Assembly (NCBI RefSeq): GCF_029227915.1
Contig: NC_079887.1
Location: 22,505,650-22,569,649 of the forward strand
DNA length: 64,000 bases
Origin: Hydractinia symbiolongicarpus
Lineage: Eukaryota; Cnidaria; Hydrozoa; Anthoathecata; Hydractiniidae
Direction: 5' to 3'
The stretch's first letter is position 1; every line of letters begins with the position of its first letter. A model generated the notes under the pieces. The model was not told the origin of the DNA, made no database searches, and saw only the letters and a program-made list of their open reading frames with translations. Positions 1-10,860 of the stretch are shown one piece after another. Both the position numbers and the translations under genes were made by a program.

Positions 1-1096
1 ATAAGTATTCAACTCTGTCTAAATTACTAGACAAAGGTGTTATGTGAGCTGCTTTTTCCCAAAATTTCGCCCCGGCGGTTGGTTCCACGGTAAGCACTAT
101 GCCATTTCCGTACGACTTTGCATCAGCAAATGAATTTGTGAAAGATAGAATACCCTTAACTGTAACAGTTTTCCCAATCGCCATGAAACCCTTACGTGCT
201 AGGTGGAGCGGCAACTGTAATTGAGTACTTTTTGGACCTTTATTTGCTGGCAATTCTTTGTAATGTGCGCAGAGTTGTGACATTACTAACTGTGCTATAT
301 CAACTTGTCCGGAGTAAAGTATCGGTACTGCCAATGTGCTTGTTCTTGGAAGCCCTCGAAGACCGCCTGCAATTAAATTAATCTCCGCATTCACGTAACG
401 ATACAGAGTAGGGGCTTGTTTTTTAAGTTGCGTGACCACCGATTCTTCTGTTTCTGCTGGTACCATCATGAAGGAGTTCATGTATGCTTTATTGCCTGTA
501 TTGTAATCACCCCAGCTTGATGTCCAAATTGCATAAGATATGGACTCATAATCCAACGGCAAAGGATCATCTTTGAGCAGAGTATATGCAAACATTCGAA
601 AGTAAACTATTCTGGTAAAGTTGGCTGATGTCCAATCAAATAATGAGATTGAAAGCTCTTTATTTTTGGTAGTATAAGGGAAATATTGAGCAGATTTTGC
701 GATAACTTGTTGTATAGTTTGTGGATGAGGATGTGATGGCATGGCTTGATAGGGAATCAACTTAATTGTCATTTGTTCTCTTAATGACTCAGCATCTGCA
801 TCATTCACCTCAGTAGGGAAAGGAGTGTAGACACCTTCGGCAGATATACCAGAGACGGTAAAGCTCTTTGGTCGCACAATCAAAGTTATATTAGCTGGAA
901 ATGTTCCTTCATACTTGACATTGTTAAAGTATAAAGCATCTCCATGATCAACGCATTCGATCATTCCAGCTTTAAGTACATACATTCTATAGCACGATCC
1001 CACTCCTCCTCTTTCGTGGTTAGTAACAGGTAATCCATCAGACATAGATGCAGCCCCAACCTCATCATTGACTAAATTTTCGATTGTCCAAGTCAT
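1..1096 (-). CDS. ART-like protein, clade 1, copy A (3' end outside window)
   Basis: Leftward gene whose ATG is at 1094-1096. It aligns base for base, without indels, to the complete copies at 13131-14324 and 19163-20356, so 365 codons are present and about 32 C-terminal codons lie beyond the window edge. There is no intron and no signal peptide. The C-terminal half has the layout of an ADP-ribosyltransferase fold: a strand ending Tyr-Ser-Gly where the family usually has an Arg, a Ser-Phe-Thr-Asn-Ser stretch in place of the S-T-S motif, and a final strand with the expected catalytic Glu. A promoter sits just upstream at 1119-1154. ADP-ribosylation of a protein target is what the fold would suggest; activity is uncertain because motif I lacks its Arg. 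Confidence 0.75.
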   Translation of the reverse strand, partial: MTWTIENLVNDEVGAASMSDGLPVTNHERGGVGSCYRMYVLKAGMIECVDHGDALYFNNVKYEGTFPANITLIVRPKSFTVSGISAEGVYTPFPTEVNDADAESLREQMTIKLIPYQAMPSHPHPQTIQQVIAKSAQYFPYTTKNKELSISLFDWTSANFTRIVYFRMFAYTLLKDDPLPLDYESISYAIWTSSWGDYNTGNKAYMNSFMMVPAETEESVVTQLKKQAPTLYRYVNAEINLIAGGLRGLPRTSTLAVPILYSGQVDIAQLVMSQLCAHYKELPANKGPKSTQLQLPLHLARKGFMAIGKTVTVKGILSFTNSFADAKSYGNGIVLTVEPTAGAKFWEKAAHITPLSSNLDRVEYL

Positions 1097-1118
1097 TGCT
1101 TCTTATATTCCAGATTCA

Positions 1119-1154
1119 GACTGAGAAAAATAAAGAATCGCAACACTATTTATA
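1119..1154 (-). promoter_or_regulatory. TATA + initiator core promoter of copy A
   Basis: On the minus strand TATAAATAG (1146-1154) lies about 32 bp before the A of a TCAGTC initiator (1119-1124). This predicts transcription from about 1122 and a 5' UTR of only about 26 nt. Spacing and both boxes match the textbook metazoan core promoter. Confidence 0.8.
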
Positions 1155-1950
1155 CAGTTATCTCGGGATAGCCAAAATTTGCAGACGCAGCAAGTTTTGA
1201 AAGGACAATTAAAAATTACTATTAGAAATGTCCATATTTGGACGAGACTTGGCAAGATGAAAATTTTGCAGAACATCCGAAGGCGTTAATCAAGTTTTGA
1301 CAGAATTTACGACATAATCAAGAACTTCATACAACTAAAATTAGCATAGTATAATGGACCACTTTACCACTTTAAATGCTTGTTTTTTTATCCTTAAGAG
1401 TGGGCAATTTAAAGATGTCTGATAATCGTTTTTTGTCTTTCCAGTTTATTATTTTATGTCAAAGATATTGAAATTTATCTAGTTTTTAGAAAATATATAC
1501 TTTTATATATTCTATTTTGGAGTTCAGAGGATAAGGTAACATGGGAAATTTTCTCGGTATAACTGTAAATTTATTTTTATACTTATAAAAATAGTGTATG
1601 TAATGGAAAAAAAAAGAAATATAGAAATATAGAAATATTATAAACAAATAGAAGAAGTAGAATAGGACTTAGGTTGCAAGCAAAATTTATTTTATAACAA
1701 AGAAAAAAACTCGAGCAAAGCATCTATATTATAATACCCGTATACGTCTGTCCGTCTGTCACGCAAAATGGTACTGAAAGTAGCGAGACACACGCTATGA
1801 GGTTTAAAAAGAACGGGTCACCGACTATTTTAAAATGTTTCTGAAGGTTGACTGACATGCATTATACAGTCTTCATCCAATTGGGAGTTATTCGAGAAAA
1901 ATTTTTTTTAGGCAGATATTTTTGAAGTTTGAATCAACCTCGTCCTCCAA
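1155..1950. other. 5' block, promoter-distal AT-rich spacer
   Basis: No gene is seen. The stretch recurs upstream of B (14383-15186), C (20415-21230), D (42583-43391) and E (56966-57783) with small indels, so it is part of the amplified unit. It contains A-rich runs near 1605-1640 and ends at the minisatellite. Confidence 0.6.
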
Positions 1951-2040
1951 AATTTAGTTCAATTTAGTCCAATTTAGTCCAATTTAGTCCAATTTAGTCC
2001 AATTTAGTCAAATTTAGTCCAATTTAGTCCAATTTAGTCA
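1951..2040. repeat. 10-bp minisatellite AATTTAGTCC, 9 units
   Basis: Nine head-to-tail 10-bp units, mostly AATTTAGTCC with three variant units. It lies about 0.85 kb upstream of the copy A start. The same minisatellite with other unit counts precedes each clade-1 copy. Confidence 0.95.
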
Positions 2041-2162
2041 AATTTGTTTGCTTTGAAGTTCGAGTTCCCATCATTCTAATTCTTTGTATTCAAGTTAAAA
2101 TAGGCTTTAAATTCAGAGAAACAAAATTGTTTATTTTGTTATCATTGTATGTTAGAAGTTAT

Positions 2163-2560
2163 CCAGCGGCGGCGCCACAATTTCCGTAGTGGGGGGGGGC
2201 TTAGGCATGGTGGGAGATTTGGAGATTTTAGTGACAATCAACGAGCGAAGCGAGTTGCCGAAACAGTTAGGGTCCAACGCATGTTTAGAGTCCTAAAACA
2301 CGTAAAACGGCTATACCTTGGACTTCAGAAAAGCTTTCTTTTTCTCCTCTTTCAACTACGGCATATTGGTATGCGTCACTGTATAAAAAATTGCATTATT
2401 TAGTGAGATAGCCTGCAAGTTCTCTGGTTGGATAACATCAATTTTCATGCAGTGATTGAGACGCTTACTGACAGAAAATAAAAAATTATTACTTAGCTAA
2501 AAAATGTGGAGGGTGGGGGGGGGCTGAAGCCCCCCAGCTCCTCTAGTGGCGCCGCCCCTG
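2163..2560. mobile_element. MITE with GGCGGCGCCAC terminal inverted repeats
   Basis: The left end CCAGCGGCGGCGCCAC and the right end GTGGCGCCGCCCCTG are imperfect inverted repeats. G-rich and C-rich tracts lie just inside (2190-2200 and 2515-2537). TTAT directly flanks both ends. The homologous site upstream of copy F (63215-63218) has a single TTAT and no insert, which confirms an insertion of about 398 bp with a 4-bp target duplication. It has no coding capacity; a DNA transposon moved in trans is likely. Confidence 0.85.
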
Positions 2561-3053
2561 TTATTCTCCTACAATTCCTAAATATTATAAGCATTCATAG
2601 CCAACTTTTTTCATTCGACTTATCGTTTATCGACGAGGAAACAGGTAATCGAGTGGCAATTTTTCTAGCGTGATGGAATTTTAAAAACCCTTGAAATATT
2701 TTTTTCTTTTTCTCCTCTGATAAACCACAAGCACGTTTTAGTTTGAATAATTACATTTGTTTCTTTGTTCCTGGTTTTTTCCGCTTTCGGTGATACAGGT
2801 TTTGTAACATGGCCAAGATCCGGGTTATGTTATGGCAGACATAAAAACATTTATTAAGAAAGAAAAGAGATTTTTTCCAAAAAGTATTTTTAACACCGAC
2901 TGGAATCTTACCCTCCGTGAATCTTACTCTTCATGAATTGTCATCCGGACAATTGGCCCCAGGCGAATTGCTCCCCTCTCAGAAAATTTCCGTGCTGTCT
3001 GACCTTTAAATTTCTATTATTTTCGATTCTTTATACACGCCCTAGAAAACGAA
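2561..3053. other. 5' block between MITE and X1 ORF
   Basis: No convincing gene. The sequence recurs at 15687-16144, 21808-22318 and 44024-44518, and is deleted at E (junction at 57853). A longer + strand ORF (2933-3367) crosses it but is not convincing as coding (see rejected items). Confidence 0.5.
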
Positions 3054-3185
3054 ATGTTGACAAGAACGCAAGAGTTACGTATCGACTACCCCAATCGTCG
3101 TGTCGTAGAATACATTCACAGTATTGCTCATTACCTTGGCTTTATAATACTTTGTACATTGTATTCAGTTTATTCTTTATTTTAA
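3054..3185 (+). CDS. X1: short ORF with C-terminal hydrophobic segment, unrecognised
   Basis: A 43-codon frame from ATG to TAA. An acceptor-like CCTAG lies 10 nt before the ATG, so it may be a terminal exon whose frame is open upstream. The product has a charged N-terminal half (motif RTQELRIDYPNRR) and a hydrophobic C-terminal half of about 17 residues that could span a membrane. Copies: 16145-16276 (open), 22319 on (TAA for the Tyr of RIDYP), 44519-44650 (open), 57932 on (TAA near EYIHS). Two of five copies are broken, so it is at best a decaying gene fragment. I do not recognise the family. Confidence 0.25.
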   Translation: MLTRTQELRIDYPNRRVVEYIHSIAHYLGFIILCTLYSVYSLF

Positions 3186-5169
3186 TTTTCACACACAAAA
3201 TAACAATTTGTGATAAAAAAACTGTTTTCCCTAATTCTTTTTTAAAAAAAGTACAAGTTATTTTATCAGGGGGTAAAAATCTTCCAGGGGAGTTCTTCCA
3301 GGGGACAATTAACCGGGAGAAATTATCCGGGGTTAATGCCTTGGACACCAATTTCTTCACGTCTTAGCTAATGTGTGAAAAATACACAAGTCCACTTTCG
3401 GCGAGAAAAACGCGCTATATATATTTGCTGTTACCCGGTGACTTGCATGTCATTTTAAACCCTATGAAGATCCTTGCACGTTGTTGAAAGCAAAACTTTA
3501 TTTTTTCATGCATTTATATTTTAATTTATGTTATATATTACAAAAATCAATATCCATTACAGCGTTCTTGGCTGTAATTCCCATTATTTAGTATATGCGG
3601 ATTAGTTTTCTATGGCCGCGACAACTGTACTTTGGCAGCTTTGTAAATAAAAACAAATCAACCAAACATTTTGTAGATCAACTTTCATAACAACCAATAA
3701 AATTTCAGAATACGCTGTCATCTTTAGTGTATTTGAAATTGACCATATTGGGCGCCAACGTTGAAAGCTAGTGAAGTTAACGCTAACGCTTTAATTGATA
3801 GCAGCAAGGTTACCAAAGACAGACGCATTTTAAAAATTGGAATTTGTGGTAAGTAAATAATTTAATTGACATTTAAAAAATTTGTTTCAAAACAGTATGA
3901 TCTTTGCAGAAATGGATTTATTTAGGATCTAAAAAAAACAAAAAAATTGAAAGAATGGAAGTTAGAATAATCTTTTTTATTTCTTTCTACTCTTATGGTT
4001 ATCTCATTCCCCTATTCTTCCTGAAGACACGTGCGTCGCAGAAAATCGATATATAAAAATAAAAAGTACATGTCTTTTTTACTAAAATTCTATTAGGTGC
4101 CTGTTTCTTAAGGTGAAGAGGTGGGTATTTATTTAAGGATGGGTGAGAGGGGCAGTTAAAAATATATTCACAACATGACGGACGCATATTTAAGCTAGGC
4201 GTTTAACCGTAAACTTCTATATTTTGCGGAATTTTATTTCGTGAATTTCCGAAAAAAAGGGGGAAAGCAGGATTTTTTTTTCATTCAGAAAAATTGCGTC
4301 GAGAAATTAAGCTGCAAAAACAATTTCTTGCTTTAATTCGAGCTTTATGTAAGCTGACCACACACATGCGCATTAGGTTCATGTCGGGATGGTGTTTATA
4401 CAGGTTGCATGTACATTTTTAAGTTGTAAAGAAATTAATAATTTCGGCCGTTTGAACTTTTTTCGATAACTTTCAATTCGCCCTAATTCATGAAAAATTA
4501 ATAAACACCCATCTCAAATACGCCACGCTCGAATAAGTGCCCCCCTAGAAACCTAAAAACTAAATAAGCGTCCGAGCGCTTAATCGAGTGTTTACAATAT
4601 TCTATTCCGCAAAGTTGTTCCACCCTTTAAACAGAAAAAGAAGTTTGAGAAAGTCATTTTCTGTCAATCTAATGACTTCAAAATACCAAATTTTGTCCCA
4701 GGCGGTTAATTTTGATTACTGGTGTTCTGGATAAGCTTGGAGGTCTAAGTGATAAGACATTTTTTCTTTTTCCTTATTACGAAACAAAAGTTGGGTTTTT
4801 GTGATTTCAAAATACGTGAATCTAATATAGAAAAAGCCTATATAGTTATTTGTAGCGACGAACTTCAAGCTTAGCTGTGTTATTTCATTTCCGTAAACTT
4901 GTTCGTTTACTGAGGAGTATATTTGTCGTTTCTGTTTTTTGTTTTCTGTGGAACGAAAAATTTCAAGTTTTCTTCTGCTAGTGCATTTAAAAATCAAGAA
5001 TAGCGATTTTCAAGGGATACGAAGCTATGAAGGTTTTCAAGTTTTCGTAGGAAAGTCTTCTGAGAAGTAAAGCTAGTATTTTTTTTCAGTACATACATAT
5101 ATGTGTCTACTTTATGTCATCCTTCTAGCCGTTTTTTCAAATAAAATCTATAATATTTTTTCCTCGCAG
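3186..5169. other. 5' block, distal part of unit A
   Basis: AT-rich sequence shared with the other units. The exon-like ORF X2 present upstream of C, D and E is almost entirely deleted here (remnant about 3797-3850). Motifs such as AATAAGCGCCCCC and AATAAGTGCCCCCC (near 4530-4570) recur in the units. No intact gene is seen. Confidence 0.5.
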
Positions 5170-5283
5170 TTTCAAAAATTGCGAAAAGAAATTTTAATTT
5201 CGGAAACTTCCGCTGTGTTCACAATCCCTCTTGTCTTTTTTTTATTATTTTCTTTCTTATTATTTAATCAGCTTACCGCTTAG
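5170..5283 (+). CDS. X3: exon-like ORF with transmembrane tail, unrecognised
   Basis: A good 3' splice acceptor (pyrimidine-rich, CTCGCAG) is followed by 37 codons and a stop. The product starts FQKLRKEILISE and then has about 20 hydrophobic residues, giving a tail-anchor-like C-terminus. The frame is kept in the copies at 24503-24616 and 46814-46927. It could be the last exon of the same gene as X2, but exon phases do not join directly, so at least one further exon would be needed. Recent duplication alone could also explain the conservation. Confidence 0.25.
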   Translation, partial: FQKLRKEILISETSAVFTIPLVFFLLFSFLLFNQLTA

Positions 5284-6614
5284 TTTAGTTTCGTATTATC
5301 ATTACGGATATTTTACAAAGTAATTACATTAGACTAATTTAACAAATACTTAAAAAATTCCTGTTTTAGACTTAATTCGTCTATTAGATGTGTTTACGTC
5401 ACGTGACTTTTACTGTAACATTTGGAACTAATATGCATACCGACACTCTATATGCATACACTTGTTTACGGAGGAGTGTACTGGTTTAGTTATGATATTG
5501 TCACAAACACAACACATAGGACGTTGCACGTCAAGGGTCTTGTGGGGGCCACAACAACACAAGACCCGTTATTAACATATTTCTCAAACGAGCCTCCCCA
5601 AAGTTGATGCAAAACTTTTTTTGCAAAGCTGGTCTTCTTATCCACTCACAAAATAAATCGACCTTTTTACAGGGCAATAACTGTTCATAAATTATTTTTT
5701 GGGTATAATAAATATAAAAATTTGTTCATCAAGAGCCAGAGGCGGGAATGTTCGCAGCGATATAAAATTTTACTCTAGTACAACCACGCACAGTAATCTC
5801 GCAGTGCATCCTCGCACGCCTTCCAGAAGAAGACAGATAGTCAAGGAGCCAAGGGGAAAATTTGTTCATCAAGAGCCAGAGGCGGGAATGTTTGCAGCGA
5901 TATGGGCCTTGGCTGTCCCCACCCCCACCCCCCTTCTCCTTGCTGTAGTCGGGACAAAACATAGCGTGCCGATTCACTGGCTTAATTTTTTTTGCCGGAA
6001 CGAAATTCGCCGGAATACAATTTTGTTAAACTAGAAATTAATTTCGAGAACCGTATAATATTCGGGAAAACAGATCACTACATCAACGGAATTAAACGCA
6101 ATAGTTCAGCTAAAAAAACTGTAATAACTGATTGGACAATTCAAATCACTTGCTCTGGGGTATTTTTCAGGACTTTCTAAGAAATATGACAGGACTACGC
6201 GCTTTTTTTGCAAGAACAACTGTATAAGGACACATAATTTGCTGATAAAGTCTAAATTTTGTCACAAAAAATGTACAAACCAGAATGCTACTGATAAAAT
6301 TATTTATATTGACGCTTGAATTGTTTAAAGTTTCATATGTAAGAACAAAATAGGACTGAATTCCGAAGTTGTGTAGCGTTAAAAACAACGTAAGAACAAA
6401 TCAGGCGAAAACGGGCGCGGAAAATAACAATAAAAAAAATCTAATCTTCAGGATGTTTCATTGCGCGGATTTAGCGGGTTCCGGGTGTATCCATTGAACT
6501 GACGGGAGGTAAATAAACCATTTTGGCTTCGTTTTAGCAGCGATGCAACAGCACAAATCAACTGTCATACATTGTCATTTGCGTTTTAGTATAACTTAAG
6601 TATAGCTTTCAATC
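5284..6614. other. End of 5' block A and unique insert with a direct repeat
   Basis: The 5' block similarity ends near 5655 (it matches unit D up to about 47303). After this the sequence is found only once in the window. It includes a 47-bp direct repeat, listed separately. No gene is supported. Confidence 0.5.
5717..5903. repeat. 47-bp direct repeat, 140-bp period
   Basis: Positions 5717-5763 and 5857-5903 are identical except for one C/T difference. They are spaced exactly 140 bp apart, and the intervening sequence is unrelated. It is seen only here. Confidence 0.9.
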
Positions 6615-7265
6615 ATGTCAAAACATTGTTCTATGATCGGATGTAGAAATAGGGATATCGTTTAAGTAAAAGGAGGGTAATATGTGTGAAACACATGGCA
6701 TAGCACAGTCTTCATGTGCATGTGAAGAACCTATTAAGTCAGTTTAATTTTTAACACAAGCAATTTTAAACAGTAGAAGAATTCTCTAAGGATATCTTTA
6801 GTTATTTTTTTTGCTTAGCTTCGTTTTTTTAGGCTTTTAACATTCCCTAGTCAAGTAAAGAATGAACAAGATTTTTATGGAGAAATTTGATAAATCGGAC
6901 AGATGTTAAATCTAAAAAATTATGGAGTCCTAAATCAAAATCTAAAGTTTGTTCTACTCATTTTGAAGAAGGCTTTCCCTATCCAGTTTTGATTTTTAAC
7001 TACCTGGATGCAGAAAAGAAAGTTAATAGACTGTTTCCAGAACGTTTGAAACGTAGAAAGCTTACATATAAATCGGACATGCAGCAAATTTGCTCAGATG
7101 CTGCCGTTGCACTTGCCCCCAGATGTAAGTATGTCTAATGAGCTGCAACAGGAGACAGAGCAGGATCCAGACTTTAATATTGTTGACATTTCTAATAACT
7201 ACAAGGAGATTCTATTACATAACGTATCCTACCTTAGTGAATCTAAGGATGAAAAAGCGCAGTTG
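6615..7265 (+). pseudogene. THAP zinc-finger gene fragment
   Basis: Two pieces fit a C2CH THAP DNA-binding domain. The first (6615-6665) begins MSKHCSMIGCRNR with the Cys-x4-Cys pair and runs into a stop after 16 codons. The second (about 6871-7123) has the conserved Trp-Ser-Pro and CSTHF (Cys-x2-His) and ends at a good donor (GAT|GTAAGT). An open frame also runs on past that donor to a TAG ending at 7265 with an acidic linker. THAP domains occur in host transcription factors and in P-element-type transposases; which this was cannot be told. The intron between the pieces is unclear and the rest of the protein is absent, so I call it broken or partial. Confidence 0.6.
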
Positions 7266-8000
7266 TAGACAATTGTTATAGGCCCCTTATGTATTATAGA
7301 CACACATAAGAGACACAAATAAGGGTTAGGTTGATACTTAACCCAAAAACAAACATGGTACATACTAGGAATGTAATCAATCTGAGAAAAAGGCGGGAAT
7401 TTTTCGTATAAAAGGACGATCGAAGATATCTAGGGGTGACGAATGGCCGCAATCCGAAACTCAAGTTCAATGACACCTGAAAGCAGAATATGGGATACTT
7501 CTGCACACCCTGCGTATAGTCGGCACAAAAAGAGAATATAGAAATGTGCATGAAGGACCTTAGTAAGCGATCAAATGGTGTAGTGAATGACAAAAACCTT
7601 CTAGTCGATTTAGCTACTAATAAAGTGTTTGGTTGTGCTTCACAATCAATCATGTTAATAGCGCTCTTCCATAGTTTTGCGAGGCTGTGCTCATAACTCC
7701 ACATTAGTATTTGCAGACTGAGCAGATTGAATTTTGTTAAGTACTTCGTCTTTACCTTAATGTCTTCCTTTCGCCACTAGCTTTTTTTCTTGTATAATCA
7801 GACTTAATTCGTAGTCAAATATAACACTATTCTCTAAAGCCTTCGAGATGAGGCCTACTATGGAGTTCAGTTTCGACTCTGCGAGTGGGTTGATACTTAA
7901 ATATTTATTTAACTTTAGGCTCAGTCTTCTAGAGGAATCGTTCAAGCCTGCTTGACCTAGGCCCATGACAAGTGCAAGAGCTTGCAGAATCACACTCAGT
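7266..8000. other. Unique sequence with decayed coding traces
   Basis: The minus strand carries a 78-codon frame (7757-7993) starting MILQALALVMGLGQ. After its stop, coding-like codons continue in the same frame but are broken by further stops, as expected for a dead mobile-element gene. The family is not recognised. The sequence joins copy I abruptly at about 8001. Confidence 0.35.
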
Positions 8001-8565
8001 AGAATCGGTGGTCACGCAGTTTGAAAAACAAGCACCTACTCTGTATCGTTACGTGAATGCGGAGATTAATTTAATTGCAGCCGGTCTTCGAGGACTTCCA
8101 AAAACAAGTATTTTGCCAGTGCCGAGACTTTATCCTGGCCAAGTCGATATGTCGAATTTTTCAAAATCACAACTGTGTGCTCATTACCAAGAATTGCAAG
8201 CGAATAAAGGCCCAAAAGGCACCAAATTACAGATGCAACTTTTTCAAGCACGTGTTGGTTTCATGGCACCTGGGAAGACTGTTACAGTTAAGGGTATTGT
8301 GTCTTTCACAGATTCATCTGCCGATGCAATGAGATACTCAAGTGGCATACTACTTACCGTGGAGGCGCCTGCGGGGGCGTTAATCTGGGAAAATGCAGCA
8401 TATATAACACCCTTGTCAAACGATTTAGATAAAACTGAATATTTATTCTATCCTGGCACACGTTTCACCGTTAAAGAATGGAAAGATCACAATAAGGATA
8501 TTCATGGAAGGCGAGTTGTTGAAATTGTGATGCAAGTTCTCATCGAAAGAAAAGATTGTGAATGA
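8001..8565 (+). pseudogene. ART-like gene, clade 2, copy I (5' truncated)
   Basis: Homology to clade 2 starts abruptly at about 8001, inside the codons for the helix before motif I, and continues to the normal stop (TGA at 8563-8565). About 210 N-terminal codons are missing and there is no in-frame ATG before the homology. The ART core region is kept, and the catalytic-position Glu lies in DKTEYLF. Motif I reads Tyr-Pro-Gly here instead of Tyr-Ser-Gly. The clade-2 C-terminus extends eight residues beyond clade 1. A poly(A) signal AATAAA is at 8677-8682. Confidence 0.8.
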
Positions 8566-10616
8566 AAGAAATTGTAAAATTGTAGGATAGTATTAGAATT
8601 ACTTGTGGGAGGCGGGGTGGGGCTTAAATTGGGCAAACTACGTTTTTTTCCGAAAAAAGGAAGAAATTTCATTTAAAATAAACACCTCTAAATTGTCAAA
8701 ACACTTGTTTTTTTTGTAAAATGATTGTTTAAAACAATATTTAGGGGTGTGGGGGGGGGGGGTAAGCCCCAAAGCCCCCGCTTCGTACAGCGCTAATAAA
8801 GTTTAGTCGAATGAAGAAGGAGAGGCTATAAAATTATTATCGTCATAAAGATAACATATAGGAGGTTGCGAATGTCTCTCGATTTTTTTTCGGTTTGGCG
8901 ATAGTATTAGAGGAGAAAAGATCATGCGCATAAATTCTTAGGGAGAAAATGTAATTGTTTGGCGCATCCCAATAATAAATCAAAGGCTTCGTCGATTTTC
9001 TTTACATGCCCTAAAACCTCGATGGAAACTGAATTTGTGTATGGAGTGTATGGTTTGGATGGAGTTTAAATCTCGGTTCAGTATCATTTTCATTTCATAA
9101 CAAAACTATAAATTTATTAGTAAAAAAAACTGAATAAAAAAACAAAAAATGAGCTGCTTTTTGTAAATGTTTAAATTGCAAAGAAGATAAAAATTCTAGT
9201 AAAAACACTGTTTCTTTGTTCGTTATTTCTTACAGAAATTAATTTGTAGAGCAGTCGCATCCATTTCTGCAGCGTGATCTGATAAAGCTGTACTCTTATA
9301 AGCTTGCATATATATGTCAGCTACCACAGAAGAAGTTTGGTCACCTTTATTTGGTGAGTGACGTCTTGACAGTTGAATGGGAGAAGAAAGGTGCGCTTCA
9401 TTTCTTAGACTATTTTCTATACAACTGCAAAAACTTATAAATTTAAAACGGTTCATAAGAACACTGTAGAGAATTTATAGTTTCGTCCAATTATAGACCA
9501 ACCAGATATTTTGCATACCATGCTGCAAAATGTGCTTGGCAATTACTCAAAACCTGAAAGCCATAACGAATACACTATTTGAGACACTTAGTACTTTCCT
9601 TGAACTGGTTATTCCTATTATAGGTCTTCGTATCTTCTTGAATTTAACACTATAAAAAAGTGGCAAGCCTGTTTTGCTATTTACAGATTTTTTACGTAGT
9701 TTGTCTGTGCTAAACGCTTAACGAATAATTTTTACACTTTAAATTATTCGTCAAAATAAAATAAGTCGGGTGACTGTACCTTGTTTTGACAGGTTGTTGC
9801 GAGTGCTTGCATTTTAAAAGTTGAGAGTAAAGTTGAGGGAAAGTCATTTTACGAAAAAAATATTTTACCCGAATTGCGATATCGTTTTAAACGCTCCACT
9901 GGGTTTACAACACACTATATATCCACACTACAATGCTCCATCCGGATGTGCGGCCCGGTTTTCCTGTATTTAATCCGCTTAAGTACACAGCTAGTCTTTA
10001 ACTAATACCGGTATTCCGTCTGTTTGTCAGCCAACAACAAGTGCTTCTAACCATGTACGAAAACTTGAAGCGACATATAACATACGCGATATACTTTTAA
10101 CGTCTTTGTTGTCATCGCTCACGCGTAGTAAACCAATCACAAGCCCTGATTTTTATGAATAGCCTATCACTGATTATTTAAGGCCTTGACATGCTGATGG
10201 ATGATTAGAGCCAATGGTTGTGGTGTTAAGGTTTGCATGTATCCTTTTTTTTCTTTTTCTTGTAAGATTTGTTTTTTAAATGTTTTTACATGTTAATATA
10301 AGCATATTATAACGTTTTTAGTCACGTAGAAACCTTAAACAAACCAAATAAAGATTTTAGTTTGAACCTAGATTGTGAGAGGACAAAGCATAGGCAGCTA
10401 GATAGCCATCTGTATTTAGGCTGTTTTGTTAAGATTTTTATTCTGTTTGGTGCTCTTTATCCTAGCCGACATTATTGCTTTTTTGTGTTATTTTCAGCAA
10501 TTTGATTTGCAACACATGTTTGGGCTAGCTAAACTATGGTACTTCCGCTAAATACTGTCACTTCTTAGTAACCAAACATAGTTGGTTGCATTTCTTATGT
10601 CAAATGAAATTTAATA
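8566..10616. repeat. 3' block, unit I/B, left part
   Basis: No gene seen. It holds the copy I 3' UTR, a G-run/C-run element end (8750-8790) and AT-rich spacer. The whole stretch recurs after copy H (48401-50536). Units G and J have a shorter version lacking the equivalent of about 8640-9540. Confidence 0.7.
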
Positions 10617-10860
10617 CAGTCGACTCTCTCTAATTTGAACCTCCGTAACTTGAAAGTCTTTTCAATTCAGTCAATTTCAAAGTCACCGTCAAATCTCCTT
10701 AAGAAACTCTTTAGATGAACTTCCATAATTCGATACTCCATAATTCGATAACTCTCTTATTCGATCTAGATGTTAGGTCCATATGGAGAAATTCTCTCTC
10801 TAATTCGATTTCTTGGAGCGTTAAAAGGCCACAACCACAGTCTCAAGCGACACGGGTTGT
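10617..10860. mobile_element. Pogo/Tigger-like terminal fragment
   Basis: It starts with CAGTCGACTCTCTCTAAT directly after a TA dinucleotide, followed by sub-repeats built on TAATTCGA. This is the style of Tc1-mariner pogo/Tigger ends as I know them. The opposite terminal repeat is not found, so the right limit is a guess and the element is truncated. Copies are at 37897, 50537 and 53266. Confidence 0.5.

Noticed and set aside
2933-3367. 144-codon + strand ORF recurring at 16024, 22198 and 44398
   Set aside because: It crosses low-complexity and G-run repeat sequence, has an odd composition, is truncated in unit C, and competes with the more coding-like X1 frame.
4716-4997. 93-codon minus ORF recurring at 46360
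   Set aside because: Lys/Phe-rich composition as expected from AT-rich DNA; the diverged unit C copy does not keep the frame.
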